NCBI GenBank assembly: GCA_001899005.1
Contig: MKUW01000012.1
Coordinates: 1-56,350 of the forward strand
Reading direction: 5' to 3'
Length of the DNA stretch: 56,350 nucleotides
Source of the DNA: Chloroflexi bacterium 44-23
GTDB taxonomy: Bacteria; Chloroflexota; Anaerolineae; Anaerolineales; Anaerolineaceae
The notes under the pieces are model-generated. The model saw only the letters and a list, made by a program, of their open reading frames with translations, had not been told where the DNA came from and made no database searches. This document shows, one piece after another, positions 1-8,068 of this stretch (the first letter of the stretch is position 1; each line of letters opens with the position of its first letter). The translations under genes and the position numbers were made by a program.

Positions 1-333
1 TAACTTGCGGGTGACCATTTCCACCGGCATGCCGATTTGCACTTCCTGGTCACCCAGGTCGGTTAGCTGGGCGGTGACGACCGGTCCTTCTTCCAACCGC
101 ACGAGTGCCATGGTATAGGGTGAGGTCTGCTCAAAACCGGCTGGGGCAGTGCCCATGTGGGTAAAGGAGTAAATCTCCCCTTTGCCGCTGAATGCAAATT
201 GAGTTTTCGCTTCGCCGCCGCAATAGGGACAGACATCGCGTGGTGGGAATATTTTTGAATTACAGTGGGGACACTCTTCACCCACCAATGCATAACGCTG
301 TTTTTTTAATCTCCAATGACGCGGTACTTCCAT
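1..333 (-). CDS. Zn-ribbon OB-fold protein (DUF35 family), partial at left edge
   Basis: The 3' end lies beyond the window; 111 codons are visible. The N-terminal part carries a rubredoxin-like zinc ribbon: CPHC at about residues 20-23 and CPYC about 14 residues later. An OB-fold stretch follows, with the GEIYSFTHM and VTAQL strands typical of DUF35. In archaea, DUF35 proteins bridge acetoacetyl-CoA thiolase and HMG-CoA synthase and share a CoA pocket. The immediate upstream neighbours here are exactly those two genes, so the same role is inferred. The ATG at 331-333 is preceded by AAGGAG nine bases upstream, which fixes the start. The 128-base gap to the thiolase gene may hold a separate promoter, but I see no clear one. 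Confidence 0.85.
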   Translation of the reverse strand, partial: MEVPRHWRLKKQRYALVGEECPHCNSKIFPPRDVCPYCGGEAKTQFAFSGKGEIYSFTHMGTAPAGFEQTSPYTMALVRLEEGPVVTAQLTDLGDQEVQIGMPVEMVTRKL

Positions 334-461
334 TTGTCATTTCTCCTTTGTAAACGATACCAATTAATCTAATTCTCAATTTCTTTTCTCGAATTTTAAT
401 GACGAAAATCTATCAGGAACTATCAAAAGCATTCAAAAAGCTATCAAAAGGCGTATTATAC

Positions 462-1622
462 CTATTCCATGCGCTCAAGCACATGCGTTACGGCTGTGGA
501 AGCTGGACCGCCAAGGCTTTGAATTAACGCCCGCTTTGCATTTGAAATCTGGTTTTTTCCGGCTGTTCCGCGTAATTGCTGCACCGCCTCCACCAATTGG
601 TAAGCACCGGTAGCACCCAATGGATAGCCGCGCGCTTTTAAACCGCCCATGGTGCAAATGGGCAGCCTCCCACCCAGAGAAAGGTGATTGTTTTGTGCCA
701 ACCGCCAACCCTCACCGTGCTCGGCAAACCCAGCTGCTTCCAGACTTAGTACCGCAAAAATGGAATAGGAATCGTGCAGTTCGAAGAAATCGGCATCACT
801 GGGCAAAATACCGGCTTGGTGACAAGCCTGTTCCAAAGAGACACCGGCTGCTCGGAAAGCTAACGGATCGCTGCGATCGTGCAGGGCCAGGGTGTCAATG
901 GCAATGTTCGAGCCGATGATGCGTACTTTCGCATGCGGCAAATCCTTCGCAATATCGGGAGTGGTTAGAATCAACGCAGCTGCGCCATCACCATAGGGAG
1001 CCACATCGAATATATTGAGCGGATCGGCAACCATTCCAGCTTTCTGGTAGGTTTCCAATCGCATTGCCTTTCGAAACATGGCATTGGGATTGTTGACAGC
1101 GTTGGCGTGAGCGATGAGAGGAAACTCCGCGAAAGATGCTCGTTCTGCGTGAGGATATTCATATAAATAGCGCTGCATCAGCAAACCTGCCTGAGCGGTG
1201 GGCGAACTGCCTGTGTTTAATTCATAGTCATTATCGAGCGTTTCGTAGATAGGGTTGTTCTGATCTTCTCCGGAGCGGTCGGTAAATTTTTCCAAGCCGA
1301 GCGCCAGCGAGCTATCCACCCAGCCCGAGGCAACGGCCAGGTAGGCCATCCGAAATGCGGCTGCCGCGGATGCTTCGGCAGCTTCAACAGTGCAGGCTTC
1401 GACACCTTCCAGAAAGGTGTTATCCGAAACAAGTGCTCCCAGATTGGCCTGATGACTTGCAACCGGTGAAAGCACATTGCCGATATAGATACTATCGGGT
1501 TTCAGACCGCCGGCATCTTTGCGCGCTGCCTGAATGGCTGCCGCGGAGAGATTGCGCAGCGATAGGTGCCAGTGTTCGCCGACCGGGTATTGGCCAATTC
1601 CAGCGATGACGACTTCTCGCAT
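462..1622 (-). CDS. Thiolase-fold protein of the archaeal/SCP-x type, catalytic residues altered
   Basis: This 386-residue protein matches the length and strand order of archaeal-type acetoacetyl-CoA thiolases. The ELHDSY motif (H283) and the GATG loop near the C-terminus are recognisable. Three positions normally needed for Claisen chemistry are changed. The nucleophilic Cys of the CASG-like motif is Glu83 (context AAEASAAAA). The GHP histidine is Tyr333 (RGYPLGATG). The residue matching the third catalytic Cys/His appears as Gln368 (QSLGG). I checked all three codons in the DNA. The gene starts 8 bases after the HMG-CoA synthase stop, so it belongs to the mevalonate operon. It may be a structural partner in the thiolase/HMG-CoA synthase/DUF35 assembly rather than an active thiolase. 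The family call is firm and the loss of activity is inferred. Confidence 0.85.
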   Translation of the reverse strand: MREVVIAGIGQYPVGEHWHLSLRNLSAAAIQAARKDAGGLKPDSIYIGNVLSPVASHQANLGALVSDNTFLEGVEACTVEAAEASAAAAFRMAYLAVASGWVDSSLALGLEKFTDRSGEDQNNPIYETLDNDYELNTGSSPTAQAGLLMQRYLYEYPHAERASFAEFPLIAHANAVNNPNAMFRKAMRLETYQKAGMVADPLNIFDVAPYGDGAAALILTTPDIAKDLPHAKVRIIGSNIAIDTLALHDRSDPLAFRAAGVSLEQACHQAGILPSDADFFELHDSYSIFAVLSLEAAGFAEHGEGWRLAQNNHLSLGGRLPICTMGGLKARGYPLGATGAYQLVEAVQQLRGTAGKNQISNAKRALIQSLGGPASTAVTHVLERME

Positions 1623-1630
1623 AGCGGCTC

Positions 1631-2731
1631 CTACTTCATCCTCAGGTTTCCGCGCATGCGGGAATATGTGGCGTAATCAATTTCAGTGCGGCGGGCGATA
1701 TACTCTTTGGTGTTCAGCGCTTTGTCGCGTCGCTCCAGAAGCGCTTCCGTCACGGTCAGGTCAATGGCGTCCGAGCCGGCGCCTGAACCAAATGAGACCA
1801 GTAAAATGCGGTCACCCGCTTGGGCTACATCCAGAATGGCGGTCAATCCAACGATGGATGATCCGGCATAGGTATTGCCAATCACGGATGCTAATAAGCC
1901 GGCTTTGGTCTGCTCTTTTGAGAAACCGAGTGAAGCAGCCACCCGTTGCGGAAATTTTGTATTCGGTTGATGGAAGACTGCATATTGATAATCGGCCGGT
2001 GTTGTCCCACTGGCTTGCATCATATGTTGTCCGGCTTCAGTAATATGCTTGAAGTAAGCCGGGTCTCCGGTGAAACGCTGACCGTGTTCCGGGTAGTTTT
2101 GCATGGGGCGGCGCCAGAAATCGGGGGTATCGCTGACGTAAGAAAAGGTACTGTTGATGATGGCCAGGGATTCCTCAGCCGGTCCCAGAACATAGGCGGC
2201 ACCACCGGCAGCAGCGGTATATTCGAGCGCGTCACCCGGACGGCCCTGTGCGGTATCTGCACCGATCGCCAGCGCATAGTTAGCCATCCCCGAGCCGATC
2301 AACCCGATAGCGGCCACAATCGCCTCAGTACCGGCTTTGCAGGCGAATTCCCAGTCACCCGCTTGAATATGGGGTGAGCAGCCGATCGCCTCGGCTACAA
2401 TGGTAGAGGATGGTTTGACAGCATAGGGATGAGATTCCGAGCCCACCCAGACCGCCCGGATACCAGCGGGATCGATGCCGGCCCGTTTTAGCGCATTGCG
2501 TGCGGCTTCAATTGAAATGGTAATGGTGTCTTCATCAATCCCCGGCACTGCTTTTTCTTTAATTGGCAGGCTTTCTTCTTCACCCCCACTCCACAGACGC
2601 GCCACCTCGGAAGCAGGTAAACGGTAACGGGGAATATAAACCCCATAGCCAACGATCCCGACTGCACGGTTTGGTTTCATTAAAATTGAATCAGAATAGT
2701 CGTTGTTCATCTTGCTCTTTACTTTCTCCAT
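1631..2731 (-). CDS. Hydroxymethylglutaryl-CoA synthase
   Basis: The 366-residue product condenses acetyl-CoA with acetoacetyl-CoA to give HMG-CoA, the committed step towards mevalonate. The catalytic triad is visible: Glu in DEDT (about residue 68), the nucleophilic Cys in EFACKAG, and His in FHQPN. The short length and the sequence around the Cys resemble the archaeal/Chloroflexi form rather than eukaryotic HMGCS. The first ATG overlaps the 3' end of the reductase gene by 13 bases. A second ATG seven codons later (position 2710) is also plausible, because GGAG lies 15 bases before it. Tight packing with the reductase upstream and the thiolase downstream indicates one transcript. Function is assigned with high confidence; the start is less certain. 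Confidence 0.92.
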   Translation of the reverse strand: MEKVKSKMNNDYSDSILMKPNRAVGIVGYGVYIPRYRLPASEVARLWSGGEEESLPIKEKAVPGIDEDTITISIEAARNALKRAGIDPAGIRAVWVGSESHPYAVKPSSTIVAEAIGCSPHIQAGDWEFACKAGTEAIVAAIGLIGSGMANYALAIGADTAQGRPGDALEYTAAAGGAAYVLGPAEESLAIINSTFSYVSDTPDFWRRPMQNYPEHGQRFTGDPAYFKHITEAGQHMMQASGTTPADYQYAVFHQPNTKFPQRVAASLGFSKEQTKAGLLASVIGNTYAGSSIVGLTAILDVAQAGDRILLVSFGSGAGSDAIDLTVTEALLERRDKALNTKEYIARRTEIDYATYSRMRGNLRMK

Positions 2732-4011
2732 TCACTCAGGATCTCCAGGGCGCGATCGGGCCGGACGTTGTTCTCCTCCACTAAAATAGCAGCCAGGCGC
2801 GAAATTTGATCGGCTGCTGCCCCGGCTGCCACGGCTACCTGACGCGCGTGTAAACTCATATGCCCGCGTTGAATACCTTCAGTAGCCAGGGCGCGCAAAG
2901 CTGCCAGATTCTGTGCCAATCCCACCGATACAATAATTTCTGCCAATTGTGAGGCCTGGGTTACTTTCATTAATTCGAGAGCTACTTTGGCAGCGGGATG
3001 AACCCTGGTTGCCCCACCCACCGTACCGACAGCCATCGGCATTTCAATGGTACCCAGCAAATTACCCTGTTTATCCTTTGACCAGGTCGTCAGGCTGGTA
3101 TATCTGCCTGAACGAGCGGCGTAGGCATGCGCTCCCGCTTCGACTGCACGCCAATCGTTTCCGGTAGCGATCACGATTGGATCGACCCCATTCATGATAC
3201 CTTTGTTATGGGTTGCCGCCCGGTAAGGATCGACAGCAGCAAATGCCCAGGCTGCAATAATGCCATCCCGTACTTCTTCACCGCTATATTGATCGAAGGC
3301 CAATTGGTCAAGCAAAAAGGTGGCACGCGCCCTTGCGAGGCGCCGGTCAGCCAGGTTAGTCAGAATACGTAAATGAACTTTGCCGCCACAAATTTGTTCT
3401 ATTTCCGGAGCGAGACGCTCCGCTGCGGTGTTGACGGCGTTGGCCCCCATCGCATCACGAACGTCAAAAATAAGGTGAATCACCAGGAACGGGCCAATAG
3501 GTGATTCTTCAAACAAGTGCACCTCAAGATCACGCGGACCACCACCCAGATTGGTTAAGACCGTATCAATTTCAGCAGCCATTGACAGCAAATGTGCTTT
3601 TTGTTCCAGAATCAGCAAGCGCGCTGTATGAATTTCAGGCAGCTCAATCACTTGAATTTGGGCAATCATTTCCGGATTGCCGGCATGGGCGGTAAAGCCA
3701 CCACCCGCGCGTGCAAGTTTGGCCATAAAGGATGCCCCAGCGACGACTGAAGGTTCTTCAACGGCCATGGGAATTAAAGTTTCTGCGCCGTTAATGAGAA
3801 AATTCTGCGCAATTCCCAGCGGCAAGCCAAAAACCCCGATCACATTTTCGATCATGTGATCAGCCTGCTCGATTGTCAACCCAGTTTTTCCACTGAGTGT
3901 ATTAAGTTTTTCGACACTGAGGGTCGAATTCTTTTCGAGCCAGGCGAGTCGTTCCTCCGGGCTAAAATTATAAAATTTTACAGGTTTTTTCTCGGCTGAA
4001 TTCTCAGTCAT
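2719..4011 (-). CDS. Hydroxymethylglutaryl-CoA reductase, class II-like
   Basis: The 430-residue enzyme reduces HMG-CoA to mevalonate. It has class II (bacterial) features: the ENVIG motif near residue 55 (catalytic Glu), the THNKGIMNG segment with the catalytic Lys, the GND Asp soon after, and His in [12 protein letters not shown] near the C-terminus. Class II enzymes work in biosynthetic or degradative directions. The adjoining HMG-CoA synthase favours biosynthesis. An in-frame ATG at 4029 lies six codons upstream, but GGAAATCAAGA sits just before the ATG at 4011, so I chose the latter. It is the first gene of the operon, so the promoter should lie in the 4012-4483 gap. Confidence 0.93.
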   Translation of the reverse strand: MTENSAEKKPVKFYNFSPEERLAWLEKNSTLSVEKLNTLSGKTGLTIEQADHMIENVIGVFGLPLGIAQNFLINGAETLIPMAVEEPSVVAGASFMAKLARAGGGFTAHAGNPEMIAQIQVIELPEIHTARLLILEQKAHLLSMAAEIDTVLTNLGGGPRDLEVHLFEESPIGPFLVIHLIFDVRDAMGANAVNTAAERLAPEIEQICGGKVHLRILTNLADRRLARARATFLLDQLAFDQYSGEEVRDGIIAAWAFAAVDPYRAATHNKGIMNGVDPIVIATGNDWRAVEAGAHAYAARSGRYTSLTTWSKDKQGNLLGTIEMPMAVGTVGGATRVHPAAKVALELMKVTQASQLAEIIVSVGLAQNLAALRALATEGIQRGHMSLHARQVAVAAGAAADQISRLAAILVEENNVRPDRALEILSEWRK

Positions 4012-4483
4012 TCTTGATTTCCATCCCATTTATTTTTTCATTGACCCGTATTCTAATTGTTGAACACTGGCAAAACCTATCAAATTGCTATTGATGTAAT
4101 TTTAATGGAACTCCAAATATAGCTGCGATTAATATATAGTGTTTCAGAATCCAGAAACCTGGATAACGGAAAATGTGTTCCTGAGATAAGCTCTCCACCT
4201 TATTTGGCTTTTCCTAAGATTGTTTGAAAGGCCACTTCCTCTACTAGTAGCAGAAATGTGAGGTGAACAGGCAGGATACAATTCCGACTAAACCATCGGT
4301 GTTTGATGATCAGTCATTGTATCTATTTTCAAACGAAGCATTATTTGATTTAGCCCTGTCAAGGTGTGTAGAGGTGATGCATAACATCACATGCCCGGCC
4401 TCTTCAGTGCGGCTCTTACAGGCAGCTCATATGCGTCACTCTTCAACCAATATCAATTTAAGAAATAGCAACTCTTTGGGATT
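4012..4483. other. Non-coding gap upstream of the mevalonate operon
   Basis: About 470 bases lie between two minus-strand genes. No convincing reading frame is present. A plus-strand open frame from 4263 runs antisense into the hydrolase gene and has no protein-like features. A perfect palindrome CTACTAGTAG occurs near 4242, and a small hairpin (GTGATG / CATCAC) lies at 4374-4390. The operon promoter must lie here, but I found no well-spaced -35/-10 pair. TAGAAT read on the minus strand near 4050 is the best weak -10 candidate. Confidence 0.4.
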
Positions 4484-5170
4484 TTATAAATTAAAAGTTC
4501 CACCGGGTGGGATAACATGCACCTTGGCATCGGTTTCAGCTTCCACTTTTTTTGCCCATTTGCTGGCGTTTTGTTCAATCACTTCCCAGGTATTGTAATG
4601 AATCGGGATGACATGTTTTGGCTGGATTAATTTGACTGCTCGCAGTGCATCTTCCGGCCCCATCGTGAAATTATCCCCGATAGGCAAAACAGCCAGGTCG
4701 ATTCCTTCCTCGCCAATCAAACGCATATCCCCGAACAGCCCGGTATCACCAGCGATATAAATCTTCTTATTCGTATTTGTTGTTATGAGAAAACCAGCCG
4801 GGTTTCCACCATACGATCCATCCGGCAGGCCTGATCCATGCAGGGCTAGAGTGAGTTTGAGGTAGCCAAAGGGATACTGATGACCTCCACCCAGGTGCTG
4901 GGCATGCAGGTTGGTAAGCCCCTGTTTCTCCAGCCAGTTGATGATTTCAAAGTTGCTGATAACCAGCGCATTTGATCTTTTGGCAATTTTCACGCAGTCA
5001 CCAATGTGATCATAATGACCGTGCGTGATCAGGATATACTGTGGGTTGATGGTGGCGGCATTTACATCAGTCGCCGGGTTGTCCTGGAAAAAAGGGTCAA
5101 TCAAGACATGATACCCGCTAGTTTCGAGACCAATGGTTGCGTGGCCATACCAAATTAAACTGTCAGACAT
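4484..5170 (-). CDS. Metal-dependent hydrolase, UPF0173 / metallo-beta-lactamase fold
   Basis: The 228-residue protein has the HGHYDHIGD zinc-binding motif (H50, H52, D54, H55), a GDTGLFGDM segment with a further metal-ligand Asp, and HYNTWE near the end with the last His. Overall length and order match UPF0173 (YtkL-like) hydrolases, whose substrate is not generally established. A strong ribosome site AGGAGG lies 4 bases before the ATG. It follows the PBP-like gene by 32 bases on the same strand and is probably the last gene of that transcript. No signal peptide is seen, so it should be cytoplasmic. Confidence 0.88.
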   Translation of the reverse strand: MSDSLIWYGHATIGLETSGYHVLIDPFFQDNPATDVNAATINPQYILITHGHYDHIGDCVKIAKRSNALVISNFEIINWLEKQGLTNLHAQHLGGGHQYPFGYLKLTLALHGSGLPDGSYGGNPAGFLITTNTNKKIYIAGDTGLFGDMRLIGEEGIDLAVLPIGDNFTMGPEDALRAVKLIQPKHVIPIHYNTWEVIEQNASKWAKKVEAETDAKVHVIPPGGTFNL

Positions 5171-5202
5171 AATTCCTCCTGTGAACTTATACCCATAGTA
5201 CG

Positions 5203-8049
5203 CTAATTCACTTCAAAATTCAAAGATTCTGTGGAAGTACTATTGCCTGCCAGGTCATATGCTTTAACAATTAGTGAGTGTTTTCCAACGGCGATTTTGG
5301 ATGGAAAACTAAATGGTGACAGCTCACTGGTGCCAATTAAATGCTCATCCAGCCACCACTCAACCCGTGCTATACCCGTAGAATCCTCAACCTGCGCATG
5401 CAAAGTGATGATTTTATTAGGACCGAGCGTAATGTTATCGCCTGCAGCCGGGTAGATTAGTTTGACAGTGGGGGCGGTGTTGTCTACTGAAACCTGGATC
5501 GTAAAAGTTTCGAACTGCTGATTATCGCGGATGACTTGCAAACGTAAAGCATACAGTCCATCTTCCAAGGCCTCTGTTTGCCAGGTGGCCAGGAGGCCAT
5601 TATTGACCGGATTGTTTTGCATTTCATTGACCTCGAACCAGGATTGTGGGTTGAGACCGGCACCGACCTGCACCCGATAACTGCTAAAATTATCACCGGA
5701 TGCAGTCCCACTAACTTTAATCTCACCATGAACAAAACTGTAAATCGATGGATAGCTGATATTAACCTCTTCAGAAAAATTGGGTGATTGGATCGCATCG
5801 TAATTTTTGGGTGGCAGTTCCACTCCAGCTGATTGCGCCCAGGCAAGTGCTTGATCTGGAACCACCATAAAAGTGCGCTCTTCAACCAATTCAGGTGGGG
5901 TAAAAACAGTGGCTAATAAACCGGTTTCGCGATTGATGCGGTAACTTCGAAAGAGATTATCGGAATTGACAGGTTGGGTTCCATCAATGAATTTTTCAAC
6001 CACAATTTCCGGGCATTGACGGGTGGGTAAAAGGCCGGACAGGGCGCACACTTCCTTTTCTGTGATTCCAATTGGTTTTGACCAGGTCTGCACTGCTTCA
6101 TTTCGATGGAGATACTGCATGATGGCATACCAGACGCCGCCTGCGACCTGGGATTTAAGTGCCGAAGAATTGGGTTCTTTTTGACCAAACCAGACGACTG
6201 TCGTGTATTGCGGGGTATATCCGGCTGTCCAGATTTCGTTTTGGTTGAAATTGGCACCGTTTTTCGCCCCGCTCGGGCGGCCAATCTCCAGCAAGTTGGG
6301 ATATCCAAGCGTTTTGCGACGTGCATACTCATCTTGCAGGACATCATGAACCAAAAAAGCCAATTGCGGGCTGACAACGGATTGTGCCTCAATAGGGCCT
6401 TGTTCAAAGATCAATTGGTTGTCGACACTGCTTATTTTCTTAACCATAAGTGCTTCGATTAATTTTGAGTTGTCATCCTTAACCCCATAACGAGTGCCAA
6501 GAGTGGCAAAAGTGCTGAACAGTTCCCCCACTTCCACAATGTTGGCGCTATTGCCTTCCTCTAAAATTGATTTTGTTTGATTTTTAGAAATAGGGGATGA
6601 AAGACCAAAAGTTCTCGCACTTTGCCAAATCGTTTGTGCTCCCAATTGGGCCATTAGTTCTTCCAGAGGAGCAATGTAATTATTCGCCAGGGCTGTTCGT
6701 AAGCGTATTGGACCCTGATATTGTGATGTCTCAAAGCTACCTGCTTGCGGTGAAGGGATGTCCCATACCTGGCTGGCTGGAGTGAACCCTCTGGCAAAGG
6801 CATTGACTGCAACGAGTGGGGTAAGTATTGAGCCTGCCTGATGCGGCACCAGGAGACTGTTTTCTTGCTGATTGCTGAGATCTCCAACCAGCGCAAGGAT
6901 CTCACCATTCTGGGGATTTAATACTACTGCACTGGCCTGGGTATTTCCAAATTCTTGAGAATGGATGTTAAGCGGGGGTAAAAATTGAGTTGGCAAACAC
7001 TCGGGCACTGCCAAATTGACACCCTGTAAGCGCTGAAGCTGTACGTCCAGCGTACAACGCAGCTCTTGCTGTAATTTCATATCCAGCGTGGAAACAACTT
7101 GAATACCGCCAAGCTCAACCCGTTCGTATCCAAGCGTTTTGTAAAGAGAATTTACCACCAGCCGGGCAAATGTGTTTGCGAGCGTCTGATTCTCATTTTT
7201 TTGAATGTTGAATGTGACGTTCTCAGTGCTTGCCTTGGCATAGTCCTCTGCGCTGATTTTGTCTGCTGCTTTCATTTTTAGAAGCAACTGTTTTAGATTC
7301 TGCAGTGCAGCTTGCGGGGCATCGCTTGGATTCAAAGCTGGGGTGCGTGAAACCGAAACCAAAAGAGCTGCTTCGGCTCGTGTCAACTGGCTGGCAGGTT
7401 TTCCGAAATAGGTACGTGCAGCACTGTCGGCACCAATTGTGGCGGGTCCAAAATTCTGACTGTTTAAAAACCATTCGAGTACCTGTACACGGCCATATTG
7501 GTTCGTTATTTGTGCTGCCAGAATTTTCATCCGCAGATAACGGTTGAAACTGTCCTTTTCTTGCCAGAGAAGCAGGCGATCAACCAAGATCTCGGCAATT
7601 GTTTCTGGTGTATGTTGGTTGAGCCTGTTAGTACTATAACCTTTACTTGTCCAAAAAAAGGGTTCATATTCTGCCACCATATATTGAACCAAAAATGGGC
7701 TGAAAAACTCCTCGTTGTTGGGATCAATCGTGAGAAAACGTCTTGGAAAATTGGAATTCTGAAGTTGATAAATTATGGTTTCTTCATTACGGTCATAAAT
7801 TGTGGTTGGCGTCAGGAGGGTGCCATTCTTGGGGTTGAGATAAATTTCAAAATTTTCAATCGCAGGTAAATTTCGGGTCAGATTGGCATATATTAATCCC
7901 GCGGCCAGTGGCGTAAGTCCAAACAAGATTAGGAAAGTAGTTAATAGACCAAAGCCAAACTTCCTGGATAGCCTTTGGTTCTTTGTTTTGGCTGCAGTTC
8001 TTCTTCTCTTACGGTTTTGAATCAATAAATATGGAACTAAACCAGACAT
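5203..8049 (-). CDS. Class A penicillin-binding protein homologue with degenerate active sites
   Basis: The 948-residue protein has a basic cytoplasmic N-terminus and one membrane helix (about residues 33-55). A GT51-like domain (about 85-250) and a transpeptidase-like domain (about 340-640) follow, then a PBP1C-like Cys-containing segment and two Ig-like domains at the C-terminus. GT51 landmarks such as the YFGK motif remain, and the first catalytic Glu is present (E127). The usual GGSTITQQ motif is unrecognisable. In the transpeptidase domain the SxxK motif reads SILT (S407, T410), SxN reads NYI (from N457), and KTG reads KNG (K596). Codons around S407 were checked. The fold therefore seems kept while penicillin binding and cross-linking are probably lost. 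It lies 19 bases after the TPR gene. Confidence 0.85.
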   Translation of the reverse strand: MSGLVPYLLIQNRKRRRTAAKTKNQRLSRKFGFGLLTTFLILFGLTPLAAGLIYANLTRNLPAIENFEIYLNPKNGTLLTPTTIYDRNEETIIYQLQNSNFPRRFLTIDPNNEEFFSPFLVQYMVAEYEPFFWTSKGYSTNRLNQHTPETIAEILVDRLLLWQEKDSFNRYLRMKILAAQITNQYGRVQVLEWFLNSQNFGPATIGADSAARTYFGKPASQLTRAEAALLVSVSRTPALNPSDAPQAALQNLKQLLLKMKAADKISAEDYAKASTENVTFNIQKNENQTLANTFARLVVNSLYKTLGYERVELGGIQVVSTLDMKLQQELRCTLDVQLQRLQGVNLAVPECLPTQFLPPLNIHSQEFGNTQASAVVLNPQNGEILALVGDLSNQQENSLLVPHQAGSILTPLVAVNAFARGFTPASQVWDIPSPQAGSFETSQYQGPIRLRTALANNYIAPLEELMAQLGAQTIWQSARTFGLSSPISKNQTKSILEEGNSANIVEVGELFSTFATLGTRYGVKDDNSKLIEALMVKKISSVDNQLIFEQGPIEAQSVVSPQLAFLVHDVLQDEYARRKTLGYPNLLEIGRPSGAKNGANFNQNEIWTAGYTPQYTTVVWFGQKEPNSSALKSQVAGGVWYAIMQYLHRNEAVQTWSKPIGITEKEVCALSGLLPTRQCPEIVVEKFIDGTQPVNSDNLFRSYRINRETGLLATVFTPPELVEERTFMVVPDQALAWAQSAGVELPPKNYDAIQSPNFSEEVNISYPSIYSFVHGEIKVSGTASGDNFSSYRVQVGAGLNPQSWFEVNEMQNNPVNNGLLATWQTEALEDGLYALRLQVIRDNQQFETFTIQVSVDNTAPTVKLIYPAAGDNITLGPNKIITLHAQVEDSTGIARVEWWLDEHLIGTSELSPFSFPSKIAVGKHSLIVKAYDLAGNSTSTESLNFEVN

Positions 8050-8068
8050 TCAGAGTTTCTCAATTTGT

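Noticed and set aside
1534..2043. Long plus-strand open frame of about 170 codons across the thiolase/HMG-CoA synthase junction.
   Set aside because: It is antisense to two strongly supported genes and its translation is rich in Arg, Trp and Cys without any domain, as expected of a shadow frame.
4263..4598. A 111-codon plus-strand open frame overlapping the UPF0173 hydrolase gene.
   Set aside because: Half of it is antisense to a well-supported gene, the rest has no ribosome site or protein-like pattern.
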